From contig CP092441.1 of NCBI GenBank assembly GCA_030067835.1, forward strand, positions 2,294,001-2,358,000: a stretch of DNA of 64,000 bases, written 5' to 3'. The translations under genes and the position numbers were made by a program. Positions 36,786-45,842 of the stretch are shown here, piece after piece (position 1 is the first letter of the stretch; each line of letters begins with the position of its first letter). The stretch is from Chakrabartyella piscis (GTDB lineage Bacteria > Bacillota > Clostridia > Lachnospirales > Anaerotignaceae). Below the pieces are notes generated by a model that ran no database searches, was not told the origin of the DNA, and saw only the letters and a list, made by a program, of their open reading frames with translations.

Positions 36786-37745
36786 TTATTTCCAACGAAT
36801 CAAGCTTGCTGCACTTGCCAAGCCACCACCAAAAGCAGTGAACAAAATCAAGTCGCCACTTTTGAACATGCCCTTGCGGTTCATTTCATCCAAAACAATG
36901 GGTACACTTGCTGCTGATGTATTGCCATAGCGATCTATGTTCACATAGAATTTTTCTTTTGGCATTTTCAGTTTGGTTGCTGCAAAATCTATGATTCTTT
37001 TGTTTGCTTGATGGGGTACCACATACGCAATATCTTCAATGGTCAAATTGTTTTGTGCCAACAATTCTTTTACATCACTACAAATGGAAGTGACTGCAAA
37101 TTTGAAGGTTTCTTGTCCCTTCATATGTACAAAAGGTGTCAGATATTGTTCTTTTGTGTAGAAAGGTGAATTGCCAACTGGTTGTGGTACATCCAAAATC
37201 CCCATGCCACCCGTTACATGGAACACAGAATCCAAATAGCCATCTCCAATTCCCAAAACAGCAGCACCAGCACCATCACCAAATATGACACAAGTTCCTC
37301 TATCGTTCCAATCCAAAATACGACTCATTCTTTCTGTTCCAATGACCAGAATCTTCTTTGCTTTTTTTCTAGCAAACACACCAGCTGCTGTTTCCATCAA
37401 ATATAAAAACGCAGAGCAGGCTGCATTGATATCCATTGCGTTGCAGGAAACACCCAGCATTCCTTGGATGATACATGCATTAGAAGGACAAAGGGTATCG
37501 CCACTGACAGAAGCCACCAGAATCATATCGATTTCTTCTGGTTTGGTGTTGCTATTTTCCAAAGCAGACACTGCTGCTTTATATCCCATTTCTGCTGATG
37601 TTTCATTTTCGCTGATGTGACGTTGTTTCACGCCTACACGTTGCATAATCCATTCATCGTTTGTGTCTACCAATTGTTCCAAATCATGGTTTGTTACAAC
37701 CTTTGGTGGCACATACATTCCAGTTCCTATTATATGAAAGCTCAT
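36786..37745 (-). CDS. fabH: Beta-ketoacyl-ACP synthase III
   Basis: Starts fatty-acid synthesis by condensing acyl-CoA with malonyl-ACP. 319 residues. Catalytic Cys in DINAACSAFLYLMETA near 112, His in VPHQANKRIIDFAA near 245 and Asn in YGNTSAASVPIVLDE near 275. AGGAGG precedes the ATG. First gene of the fab/acc operon; no FabT or FapR gene is present in the window and no promoter or operator could be assigned with confidence upstream. Confidence 0.97.
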   Translation of the reverse strand: MSFHIIGTGMYVPPKVVTNHDLEQLVDTNDEWIMQRVGVKQRHISENETSAEMGYKAAVSALENSNTKPEEIDMILVASVSGDTLCPSNACIIQGMLGVSCNAMDINAACSAFLYLMETAAGVFARKKAKKILVIGTERMSRILDWNDRGTCVIFGDGAGAAVLGIGDGYLDSVFHVTGGMGILDVPQPVGNSPFYTKEQYLTPFVHMKGQETFKFAVTSICSDVKELLAQNNLTIEDIAYVVPHQANKRIIDFAATKLKMPKEKFYVNIDRYGNTSAASVPIVLDEMNRKGMFKSGDLILFTAFGGGLASAASLIRWK

Positions 37746-37985
37746 GGTTTTCCTCCTGCTATTTTTTCAGTTCACAATAACTTAGTGCCCGTTTTTCAAA
37801 AAAGGTTACAAAATTTCGAAAGTTTTTTTGTGAAATATTTTTTATTCCGTAGAACATATCAAAATCTAAGATTCTTCGTCATGAAAAAACACGCCTCGAA
37901 ATGATAGCATCCTTGGTATATCCATTACATCAAAAAAGAGTCACAGCAAGCCATGACCCTACATTTGTACGATTTGATTTTTGTA

Positions 37986-39236
37986 TTACAATTTCAATTT
38001 TTCCATAATCTTAGGGAGTATTTCTTCTTCTATAATCGGTTCTGGCAATGTCACCAGATACACCAATTCTTCTTTTTGGAACAAAATTGTGTTATTCTCC
38101 ACCAATTCATAGTATACCAAACCTTTATATTCTTTGGTTTCAAATGACCCTTGGTAATCCACCTGACATTGGTTATATAAGTATGTAAAAATTGGTGTTG
38201 CTGCCCAAGTTGTTTGCATTCGGGTCACATTTGTGAAGGTATACCAATCATCTGCTTCTTCAGCGTATAAAAAATTTGTACCCAACAAAGAACTGTTTTC
38301 TTTTACCAACTGTTTACTTTCCAAAACTTCTTCTGTCAAATCTTCCAATAGCAACACAGGTAATTCTGCCAGATTTTCAAGCAATTGTTCTTGGTGTATA
38401 CTGGAATAGGCATCGCTACTGGTGTTGATTTTTTGGAAAGAGATGGCAATAGTTCCCATTAGGATGACACCAATGACACAAATTGCAATGATGAGATTTT
38501 TATTGCTTTGTTCTGCTTTGCGTAATTTTTGTGAAATACGAATCAAAACAGTAGAACAAATCAGCAATACCACAATGGGCAATACCATATAGAATAACGT
38601 ATTGGTTTCATTGTGTAGTTCGAGTACAATTGCGCCTATATAAAATAGGATTACGATAAACGTATACAACACATATCGTATGTTCATTTTTTTGTGTGGT
38701 GGTCGATATCCCAAGGTGATGATTCCATTTACAAGGGTATATCCACAAATGAAAACCAATAAACCACTCAAAACCAAATATAAATCACGTAACAAAATGT
38801 TGTACATCATCATTGGTGACGTAAACAAATACCCCAACAAAGCAACCAGCAATATAGAAAAGATAAATGACCAAGTGCTGCCTGTTTTTTGAATTTTGGC
38901 TTGCAAATTGGGTTCCAACTCTGGTTTTTCTGCTGTCAAATCATCAGAGCTGAAAATATAACATCCCTTTGATTTTCCAACACCATACCAACCATTTTCC
39001 ATGTATTCTTCCATTCTTGCTTTTGGATAACGGTTGCAATATACAAGACTGGAAGTGGCAATGGGATCTACAATATATTGCAGTTCTTTTGTGGTGGTTT
39101 TTTCAAATCCAGCAAAGATACCTTTACACCAACGGAGTTTCAAACCTTTTTCTTGCAAGTTACGGTTGAGATAGGCTTCCATCTCCTTGTATTGATAAGG
39201 TGCGTAGGCAAATATTTGAATGGTATTGTTTTTCAT
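37986..39236 (-). CDS. DUF2812-like membrane protein
   Basis: 416 residues from ATG 39236 after GAGGTG. The N-terminal 110 residues (YAPYQYKEMEAYLNRNLQEKG, LKLRWCKGIFAGFEK, MEEYMENGWYGVGKSKGCYIFS) have the pattern of DUF2812 proteins. Six or so hydrophobic helices follow (about 120-275), then a large soluble C-terminal part (280-415). The role is unknown; DUF2812 proteins often pair with PadR regulators, but none is next to it here. Stand-alone gene. Confidence 0.65.
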   Translation of the reverse strand: MKNNTIQIFAYAPYQYKEMEAYLNRNLQEKGLKLRWCKGIFAGFEKTTTKELQYIVDPIATSSLVYCNRYPKARMEEYMENGWYGVGKSKGCYIFSSDDLTAEKPELEPNLQAKIQKTGSTWSFIFSILLVALLGYLFTSPMMMYNILLRDLYLVLSGLLVFICGYTLVNGIITLGYRPPHKKMNIRYVLYTFIVILFYIGAIVLELHNETNTLFYMVLPIVVLLICSTVLIRISQKLRKAEQSNKNLIIAICVIGVILMGTIAISFQKINTSSDAYSSIHQEQLLENLAELPVLLLEDLTEEVLESKQLVKENSSLLGTNFLYAEEADDWYTFTNVTRMQTTWAATPIFTYLYNQCQVDYQGSFETKEYKGLVYYELVENNTILFQKEELVYLVTLPEPIIEEEILPKIMEKLKL

Positions 39237-39239
39237 CAC

Positions 39240-39438
39240 ATCACCTCTTCCATAGATCTTTTTTTGTTGCGGGTGGTTTATTATTACGGGCGACTACTAG
39301 TCGCCCCTACACCTGCATACATGTTTTTTACGGGCGCCCACATAGGGACGCCCCTACAATACATTTATTTGATTTGTGTGGATGGTTTTTTACGGGCGAC
39401 TACTAGTCGCCCCTACAGCATATTTATTTGATTGTTTG
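39240..39438. repeat. Three hairpin repeats
   Basis: Two identical ACGGGCGACTACTAGTCGCC copies ending CCTACA (39286-39311 and 39392-39417) flank GGGCGCCCACATAGGGACGCC (39331-39355). No gene. Confidence 0.65.
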
Positions 39439-40128
39439 TTATGCTTCTTTTGCTTTTTTTGCTTTATACATATAGTATCCAATTACGAAACTGAGCAAAA
39501 TTGCAAGTGGGAATTTGGAGATGCTTGGCAATGGTGCTTTTTGCAAAACCACACAAATTGCAAGAATCAAAGGTACGAAAACTTTGTTTTTCTTGAAATA
39601 GCCAGCGATTACAGCACCCAAAATAGCAGGCAATGTATAATCAAAAGCATTTACAAAGAATGCAGGCAGAACTTCCAAAATTGCAACTCCTGTGATTGCA
39701 GCTAAGGTTACAAATGCCAAATTGACAAATACAGACATACCGATGGCAATGGTACCAACCAATTCGCCACGTTTTGTACCTGCTTCATATCCCGTTGCAG
39801 CCTGTGCAGAAAGCATAGCTGGCAAACGAACTGTAGGAATATTCCCTGCAAGATACCCAATGTAAATACCAGAAAGCCCCATTACAGGGTAAAATCCCAA
39901 AGGTTCTACAAAGTAAATAATCAAGTAGGAAGATACAATCAAAGCCCAACCTTGACCAATTTCACCCCAGGTAGGTCTCAAACCAAGACCCAACCAAAGG
40001 TACAAAGCAGGTAAGAAGGTTAAGATAGCAGCAAGTAAAGTTGTGATACGCCCTCTGCGGATCATCGGTACAGTATACTCATCATAGAACCGTTTATCCA
40101 TGTCAGCTGTTGAATTTACGTTACTCAT
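39439..40128 (-). CDS. Membrane partner of a DUF5058-type transporter
   Basis: 229 residues from ATG 40128 after GGGAGG, starting five bases after the neighbour's stop. Six to seven hydrophobic segments (about 30-225), including AALLTFLPALYLWLGLGLRP-like sequence and GFYPVMGLSGIYIGYLAGN. It is always co-directional with the DUF5058 gene here and probably forms a two-part permease with it. No characterised function is known to me. Confidence 0.65.
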   Translation of the reverse strand: MSNVNSTADMDKRFYDEYTVPMIRRGRITTLLAAILTFLPALYLWLGLGLRPTWGEIGQGWALIVSSYLIIYFVEPLGFYPVMGLSGIYIGYLAGNIPTVRLPAMLSAQAATGYEAGTKRGELVGTIAIGMSVFVNLAFVTLAAITGVAILEVLPAFFVNAFDYTLPAILGAVIAGYFKKNKVFVPLILAICVVLQKAPLPSISKFPLAILLSFVIGYYMYKAKKAKEA

Positions 40129-40132
40129 ATCA

Positions 40133-40873
40133 TCATCCTCCCATCTCTGATACATATTGTGCAATAAAGATTGCAATCAACATTGCGATACCAAGGTTAT
40201 ATTCTCTGAGTTTTGGATGTTTATCAGAAACTTTCAACAAGCCAATCATAACAACGAAACCAGCGATTGCTGCCACAAATTTAGGAGTACCGCCAACCAT
40301 TTGACCTGCCAAGAACATGGAAATACAACCAATCATAACGCAAAGACCAACTGCATCGAACATTTTTGTATCGTGTTTTTCAATTGCCATTTTTACTTTT
40401 TCTACTCTATGTGCAAAGAGCAAGTTGACAATGAAGAAGCCCCATGTGTTCAATGTGATAACCCACACAGAACAAGTAAAAGCTGTGATGCCATAATCTG
40501 CACTGGCAACGTCAACACCCATTGCAGTTGCACCAGCAGTTGCACCCAACATTTCTGTTACAATGGTACCAATGATGGACAAACGCAACCAAGCAAATGG
40601 TCCACCCAAAAGGCTCATCATCGCAACCATTACCGTAAACATGGAAAGTCCAGGACCAATGGAACAAATTGCACCTGCTCGCATCGCTTCTTTTGTATCA
40701 GATGCTGTCAATCCAACCAATGGACCCGCTTTTACAGCATCTCTAATAAAGATATATGCTTGAATACATACCATAATAACGGTTGGAATTACCATTGCCC
40801 ACAACATAGGCGTATTGGCAATTTCCAAGTAAGCTTTATTTGTCATTGTGTCCAATAAAAACATATTGTTCAT
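40133..40873 (-). CDS. DUF5058 family membrane protein, probable transporter subunit
   Basis: 246 residues with about seven hydrophobic segments. ANTPMLWAMVIPTVIMVCIQ near 20, AMRAGAICSIGPGLSMFTVM near 65-85 and GGPFAWLRLSIIGTIVTE near 95 match my recollection of DUF5058 proteins. The gene lies 36 bases downstream of a carbamoylase/amidohydrolase and directly upstream of a second membrane gene, so the trio may import and hydrolyse a carbamoyl or amide nitrogen compound (inference). Confidence 0.7.
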   Translation of the reverse strand: MNNMFLLDTMTNKAYLEIANTPMLWAMVIPTVIMVCIQAYIFIRDAVKAGPLVGLTASDTKEAMRAGAICSIGPGLSMFTVMVAMMSLLGGPFAWLRLSIIGTIVTEMLGATAGATAMGVDVASADYGITAFTCSVWVITLNTWGFFIVNLLFAHRVEKVKMAIEKHDTKMFDAVGLCVMIGCISMFLAGQMVGGTPKFVAAIAGFVVMIGLLKVSDKHPKLREYNLGIAMLIAIFIAQYVSEMGG

Positions 40874-40909
40874 ACTCTCATCGCTCCTTTCTAATGAAGG
40901 GATCTATAC

Positions 40910-42172
40910 TTATGCTTTGTCTGCTTTCAAAACTGCATTCAACATAACACTAGCGCCATTTGTACATTGTTCTGGTGTAGAGAATTCCAATTCTGTATGA
41001 GACAAACCATCTTTGGAAACTACGAAAATCATAGTTGTTGGAATCATATAGGAAACGTATTGTGCATCGTGACCAGCACCAGAATTGATATCCATATAAG
41101 GAATTTCCAATTCTTCTACAGATTCTCTTACATAACCAACCAATTCTTCATTGAAATAAACGGTATCTCTATTCCAACCCAAAACCACTTCACATGGACA
41201 ACCATCCCACTCTTTGCCATCCAAACTCAACAAAATGTTACGCACTTGATCCAAAACTTCTGGATTTTCATGACGTACATCAATGGAGAAGTCAAAGAAA
41301 TCAGGAATAACTGTGTTGACACAAGGACGAATTACCACTTCACCAGTGGTATACACCAAATCTTCGTGACCCAATTTGTCAATTTCTTCATGGAGATAAC
41401 GAAGTGCACCAGACGCTGCAAAAAACGCATCTTTACGTTTTTTCATAGGGAATGTACCAGCATGAGCTGCTTGTCCATAGAATTTCACACGATAAATCAT
41501 TTGCCCCAATACACAAGTTACAACACCAACGTCTTTGCCTGCATCTTCCAAGATAGGCCCTTGTTCAATGTGGAGTTCAAAGAGTGCTTTGTATTTTTCT
41601 GGTGACATTCTGTTTGCAATATCGCCTTTGTATTTGAAAGTAGACAATTTTTCACCAAAGGTCACACCTGGATTCCAAATGGATTCCGATGCCATCATTT
41701 TATTGAATTCGAAATTCCCTCTAAAGCGTTCTGGCATATAATCGTGGCACATGGTACCGGAACACATCATACATGGTGGGAATTCAGAACCTTCTTCATT
41801 TGTAAAAATCATTGCTGTCATAGGATGTTTGTGTGGAATTTCTTGTTCTACGATGGTTTCCAACACTTCCATTGCACCCATAACACCAAGGATACCATCA
41901 TAGTTACCACCATTTCTTACAGAGTCACAGTGGGATCCCATTACAATGCGTTTTGCTTCTGGGTCAGAGCCAGGAATGGTGGCATACATATTTGCCAAAT
42001 CATCACATTCAATGACTGCGCCAATTGCTTCCATGCGTTTTACAAATTCATCTCTTGCCATAATTGCTTCTTCTGACAAGGAGTATCTGGTAACCCCGCC
42101 ATGGCCAGCATCCCCGAATTGTGCAAAGGTATTGATTTTGTTTGCCATTTTGTTTACGTCACATTTGTACAT
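40910..42172 (-). CDS. M20 family Zn-dependent hydantoinase/carbamoylase (amidase)
   Basis: 420-residue metallopeptidase-fold amidohydrolase of the N-carbamoyl-L-amino acid/allantoate/beta-ureidopropionate group. Metal ligands and catalytic residues: GSHCDSVRNGGNYDGILGV near 78-96 (His, Asp), FTNEEGSEFP near 122 (Glu pair), LHIEQGP near 195 (His), and the C-terminal SGAGHDAQ and GLSHTELE. ATG 42172 is chosen for GGAGGG. The two membrane genes downstream suggest uptake of its substrate. Confidence 0.9.
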   Translation of the reverse strand: MYKCDVNKMANKINTFAQFGDAGHGGVTRYSLSEEAIMARDEFVKRMEAIGAVIECDDLANMYATIPGSDPEAKRIVMGSHCDSVRNGGNYDGILGVMGAMEVLETIVEQEIPHKHPMTAMIFTNEEGSEFPPCMMCSGTMCHDYMPERFRGNFEFNKMMASESIWNPGVTFGEKLSTFKYKGDIANRMSPEKYKALFELHIEQGPILEDAGKDVGVVTCVLGQMIYRVKFYGQAAHAGTFPMKKRKDAFFAASGALRYLHEEIDKLGHEDLVYTTGEVVIRPCVNTVIPDFFDFSIDVRHENPEVLDQVRNILLSLDGKEWDGCPCEVVLGWNRDTVYFNEELVGYVRESVEELEIPYMDINSGAGHDAQYVSYMIPTTMIFVVSKDGLSHTELEFSTPEQCTNGASVMLNAVLKADKA

Positions 42173-42521
42173 AAAATCCCTCCATTTCTGTTTTTGTTTT
42201 CCGTTAACTGTATTAAGTTGAACCCCGCTTGTGTTCAATCATAATCCATGCAAGAACTTTTGTTGCAATTTTATTGTGCAATCACCCTGTGGTGAAAATT
42301 TTATTTTTTATTTTGTTTTTGTATTTTATTTTTTGTAATTTTATAGTATGATATAATTAATATATTATACGCATTTTTCGATATGATATGTCTAAAAAAC
42401 AATTGCAATCCATGCAATTTCAATTCAAACTCTATTCTTTTTGTTTACCCTTTCATTTACTTAGGTACAGAAATAGAAATAACTACGCACCTATTTCTTA
42501 AATATTTTTTAAATTCTCTTC

Positions 42522-42634
42522 CAATGCAAGATATTAAAGCCTAATATACATGAACACATTTTAATTATGTATTCCCTTTCGGTACGCATACAATACGTCC
42601 CCTACAAGATATAAACGCTCATTTATCTTTCATC
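42522..42634. repeat. MITE-like repeat, copy C (degenerate)
   Basis: Shares CCTAATATACATGAACACAT, TTAATTATGTA, TTCGGTACGCATACAATACG and CTACAAGATATAAA with copies at 14156-14289 and 55940-56074, but has lost part of the middle and both terminal inverted repeats are imperfect. Confidence 0.6.
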
Positions 42635-42656
42635 AAGACTAACTCTTTATCCAAAT

Positions 42657-42690
42657 AAAAAAAGAAGGTCATGGAGTCCACAACCTTCTT
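42657..42690 (-). terminator. Terminator of pnp
   Basis: AAGAAGGT and ACCTTCTT pair around a loop and run into seven T on the minus strand. Confidence 0.85.
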
Positions 42691-42703
42691 GTATCGTTAT
42701 TTC

Positions 42704-44830
42704 TTATTTTGCTTTGTCAGCTTCTGTTACATCTTTCATGGAGAAGTTGAGTCTACCTTGTTTGTCAATTTCCATAAGTTTTGCAGAAACCACATCACCA
42801 ACAGACAATACATCTTCCACTTTTTCCACACGTTTGTTGGAAATTTTGGAAATATGAATCAAGCCTTCTTTGCCAGGAGACATTTCGAAGAATGCACCAA
42901 ATGCCATGATTTTTGTGATTGCACCAGTGTAAATTGTGCCTGGTTCTGGAACTTTTACAATGGAGTTGATCATATCTACAGCACGTTTGATATCTGCTGC
43001 GTTGATGCCTTTTACGTAGATTTTGCCATCATCTTCAGTGTCAATTGCACAACCACTTTCTTCGATGATTTTTTTGATAACTTTACCACGAGCACCAATA
43101 ACTTCTGCAATTTTTTCTACTTCGATTTGCATAATTGCAATCTTAGGAGCATGTGCAGACAATTCTGTTCTTGGAGCTTCGATTGCTTTCAACATAACAT
43201 CATTCAAAATCACTTCTCTAGCTCTTGCTGTTTGTGCAAATGCTTGTTCAATCATTTCAAATGTAAGTCCTTTGATTTTCATATCCATTTGGATTGCTGT
43301 GATACCTTCGCTTGTACCAGCCACTTTGAAGTCCATGTCGCCAAAGAAATCTTCAACACCTTGGATGTCTGTGATTTCAACGAAATCAGAATCGTTGTCA
43401 CCAGTTACCAAACCAACGGAAATACCAGCAACTGGACGTTTGATTGGAACACCAGCAGCCATCAAAGACAATGTGGAACCACAAATACTTGCTTGGGATG
43501 TGGAACCATTGGAGCTTAGAATATCAGAAACCAAACGGATTGCGTATGGGAATTCTTCTTCTGTAGGAAGTACAGGAACCAAAGCACGTTCTGCCAAAGC
43601 ACCGTGACCAATTTCACGACGACCAGCACCTCTGGAAGTTTTTGCTTCCCCTACGGAATATCCTGGGAAGTTGTAGTGGTGGATGTAGCGTTTGCCTGTT
43701 TCGTTGTCATCCAAACCGTCAAGTCTTTGACCTTCGCTGATCATACCAAGTGTGGTTACTGTCAAACATTGAGTTTGTCCTCTGGAGAACAAAGCAGAAC
43801 CATGTACACGTGGCAAAACGTCTACTTCTGCAGACAATGCACGAATTTCTTCGATACCACGACCATCAGGACGTTTGTGATCTCTAAGGATCATTCTTCT
43901 TACAGTCATTTTTTGGAATTTGTAGATGATTTCACCCATCAATGCGTTGATGTTTGCATCTTCGCCATAAATTTCCAAAAGTTGTTCTGTCAAAGCTTCC
44001 AATGCATCTTCTGTAAGAGCTTTGATTTTCACATCTCTATCTTGTTTGAGTTCAGCGTATACTGCGTCTTCCATTCTTGCATCTGTAAGGTAGTTTGTTA
44101 CCAATTCATATGCATCGTGGTTTACGCTTTTTTCTTCATAAACTGCTTTTTCTTTGCCTTCTTTTGCAACGATATCTTGGATGAATTTAACCACTTCCAA
44201 GTTGGTATCGAATGCCAAGTGAATTGCTTCCATCATCAAATCATCAGGAACTTCGTTTGCACCAGCTTCGATCATCATAACCTTGTCTTCTTTGGAAGAA
44301 ACAGTCAAAACCAAGTCGCTTGTAAGTCTTTGTGCAGAATTAGGGTTTACCACCAATTCACCATCCACCAAACCGATGTTTACAGAAGAAACAGCGTCTG
44401 TGAAAGGAATATCGGAAATATTCAAAGCCAAAGAAGCACCAATCATAGCCACAACTTCTGGAGCACAATCTTGATCCACAGACATAACTGTTGCAACGAT
44501 CGCAACATCATTTCTGTAATCTTTAGGGAACAATGGACGCAAAGGTCTATCGATACATCTTGCTGTCAAAACCGCTTTTTCAGAAGGTCTACCTTCTCTT
44601 TTGATGAAACCACCCGGGATTTTACCAACGGAGTACAATCTTTCTTCGTAATCGATACTCATTGGGAAGAAGTCGATACCGTCACGAGGTTTGTCGGATG
44701 CAGTTGCGGTTACCAATACGGTTGTATCACCGTAATGCAAAAGTGCAGCGCCATTTGCTTGTTCTGCCACTTTGCCAATTTCAACAGACAGTGGTCTGCC
44801 TGCCAATTCCATAGAATATGTTCTGTACAT
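42704..44830 (-). CDS. pnp: Polyribonucleotide nucleotidyltransferase (PNPase)
   Basis: 3'-5' phosphorolytic exoribonuclease, 708 residues. Two RNase PH domains (about 10-210 and 310-520; FFPMSIDYEERLYSVGKIPGGF-type sequence near 52-73 and GRGIEEIRALSAEVDVLPR near 325), then KH (about 555-615, with IGARGKVIKKIIEESG) and S1 (about 620-690). Last gene of the translation operon, downstream of rpsO, as in many Firmicutes. Confidence 0.97.
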   Translation of the reverse strand: MYRTYSMELAGRPLSVEIGKVAEQANGAALLHYGDTTVLVTATASDKPRDGIDFFPMSIDYEERLYSVGKIPGGFIKREGRPSEKAVLTARCIDRPLRPLFPKDYRNDVAIVATVMSVDQDCAPEVVAMIGASLALNISDIPFTDAVSSVNIGLVDGELVVNPNSAQRLTSDLVLTVSSKEDKVMMIEAGANEVPDDLMMEAIHLAFDTNLEVVKFIQDIVAKEGKEKAVYEEKSVNHDAYELVTNYLTDARMEDAVYAELKQDRDVKIKALTEDALEALTEQLLEIYGEDANINALMGEIIYKFQKMTVRRMILRDHKRPDGRGIEEIRALSAEVDVLPRVHGSALFSRGQTQCLTVTTLGMISEGQRLDGLDDNETGKRYIHHYNFPGYSVGEAKTSRGAGRREIGHGALAERALVPVLPTEEEFPYAIRLVSDILSSNGSTSQASICGSTLSLMAAGVPIKRPVAGISVGLVTGDNDSDFVEITDIQGVEDFFGDMDFKVAGTSEGITAIQMDMKIKGLTFEMIEQAFAQTARAREVILNDVMLKAIEAPRTELSAHAPKIAIMQIEVEKIAEVIGARGKVIKKIIEESGCAIDTEDDGKIYVKGINAADIKRAVDMINSIVKVPEPGTIYTGAITKIMAFGAFFEMSPGKEGLIHISKISNKRVEKVEDVLSVGDVVSAKLMEIDKQGRLNFSMKDVTEADKAK

Positions 44831-44885
44831 AAATGAAATCTCCTTTTTAATTTTGTTTTCTACTGTTTACATTTCTTTTCGCACC

Positions 44886-44950
44886 ATAGATCTTCAGGTT
44901 TACCCACAAGGGTTTCAGCCCTAAATTTGTGAACAAAACTGGAAATCTAT
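44886..44950 (-). promoter_or_regulatory. Long hairpin in the pnp leader
   Basis: On the minus strand ATAGATTTCCAG pairs with CTGAAGATCTAT (one mismatch), enclosing AGGG-CTGAAA-CCCT and a GTT/AAC extension, about 55 bases before the pnp start. In Escherichia coli a leader hairpin cut by RNase III is the basis of PNPase autoregulation; a similar role here is inference. Confidence 0.5.
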
Positions 44951-44979
44951 AATGCAATTACCTAGTTACATTTGTTGCA

Positions 44980-45195
44980 TTGTTTGCGGCAAGAGTAGAA
45001 CCCTTGCCCTACATGACCAACATCGGCTTTTGTAGGGGCGACCATTGGTCGTCCGTTTGTATTCCTTTGTTGCATTGCGGGACAGCACAGCTATCCCCTA
45101 CGAAACCATTATTGCGTCACTTGCGGGACACACAGCTATCTCCTACGAAACCATTGTTACGTTTTTGTAGGGGCGTTTCATGAAGCGCCCGTTTT
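44980..45195. repeat. Cluster of five hairpin repeats between rpsO and pnp
   Basis: GGCAAGAG...CTTGCCCTACA (about 44985-45015), inverted TGTAGGGGCGACC...GGTCGTCCG (45030-45056), two near-identical tandem GCGGGACA...AGCTATC(C/T)CCTACGAAACC copies (45077-45108 and 45122-45153) and inverted TGTAGGGGCGTTTC...GAAGCGCCCG (45165-45192). No gene. Confidence 0.6.
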
Positions 45196-45220
45196 CTTAC
45201 ATTTGCATGACATAGAATAA

Positions 45221-45245
45221 AAGGAGAGGAAAAATCCCCTCCTTT
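45221..45245 (-). terminator. Terminator of rpsO
   Basis: On the minus strand AAAGGAG-GG and CC-CTCCTTT pair around TTTTT-rich loop and end in TTTTATTC. Confidence 0.7.
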
Positions 45246-45261
45246 GCAAATCTGCTTATTC

Positions 45262-45525
45262 TTACTTTCTGAGGCCAAGTTCAGCAATCAAAGCACGATA
45301 TCTTTCGATGTCAACGCCTTTCAAGTAGTTCAAAAGACCACGTCTTTGACCTACCATTTTCAAAAGACCACGTCTGGAGTGATGATCTTTTTTGTGTTCT
45401 TTCAAGTGTTCTGTAAGCATTGTGATTCTTGCTGTCAAAAGAGCAACTTGCACTTCTGGTGAACCTGTGTCGCCAGGTGTTCTAGCGAATTTTTCCATAA
45501 TTTCTTGTTTGTTGATTTCTGCCAT
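45262..45525 (-). CDS. rpsO: Ribosomal protein S15
   Basis: 87-residue small-subunit protein that binds 16S rRNA at the central domain. [19 protein letters not shown] near 15-33 and [19 protein letters not shown] near 40-58 are diagnostic. AGGAGG lies before the ATG, only eight bases after a 161-base structured element that would be its leader. Confidence 0.98.
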   Translation of the reverse strand: MAEINKQEIMEKFARTPGDTGSPEVQVALLTARITMLTEHLKEHKKDHHSRRGLLKMVGQRRGLLNYLKGVDIERYRALIAELGLRK

Positions 45526-45549
45526 TTTTGTTTCCTCCTAGGTTATTAT

Positions 45550-45710
45550 GGCAATACTGCATGACTCGAATTGTAAAATTTGCGAGGGTATTTTTTTGTC
45601 AGAGTCATTAAAAAACGGAGGTGATATCGGAAATATCATCGAGTATTTTTAATGGGTATGACGGGAAAATAAACCGCAAAGGTTATGATTCAGAGTTGTG
45701 CCGTGTTGCC
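45550..45710. repeat. Structured intergenic element, copy 2 (long form), rpsO leader
   Basis: 161 bases. The outer 18-base helix pairs 45550-45567 (GGCAATACTGCATGACTC) with 45693-45710 with one mismatch. The inner helix pairs GTCA 45598-45601 with TGAC 45659-45662, CATTAAAAA 45606-45614 with TTTTTAATG 45646-45654 and GATAT with ATATC. Where copy 1 has CC/GG in the inner helix this copy has TT/AA with extra pairs, and CTC/GAG replaces CCC/GGG in the outer one. It is flanked by TTATTAT on both sides. A minus-strand TATAAT at 45718-45713 would start transcription at its first bases. Confidence 0.75.
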
Positions 45711-45842
45711 TTATTATACTGCACATCCCCATAGGCTAAGTATCGGTTGGAGAATCCAAATACTGAGTCTTGGTTTTACAGCAATCTTATTCTATCATAT
45801 GCAAAGTCTCATTGCAAGAACAAAACTTTGAAATTTTGTTTT

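Larger units (their letters stand above)
42173..42703. other. Gene-free stretch between pnp and the M20 gene
   Basis: Very AT-rich next to the M20 gene (TATAAT-like blocks near 42343-42371 on both strands, no confident promoter). It then holds MITE-like copy C (42522-42634) and the pnp terminator (42657-42690). Confidence 0.5.

Noticed and set aside
37746..37985. FabT or FapR operator upstream of fabH
   Set aside because: Some AT-rich palindromes (for example TTTCGAAA) are present but none matches a known operator well enough, and no such regulator is encoded nearby.
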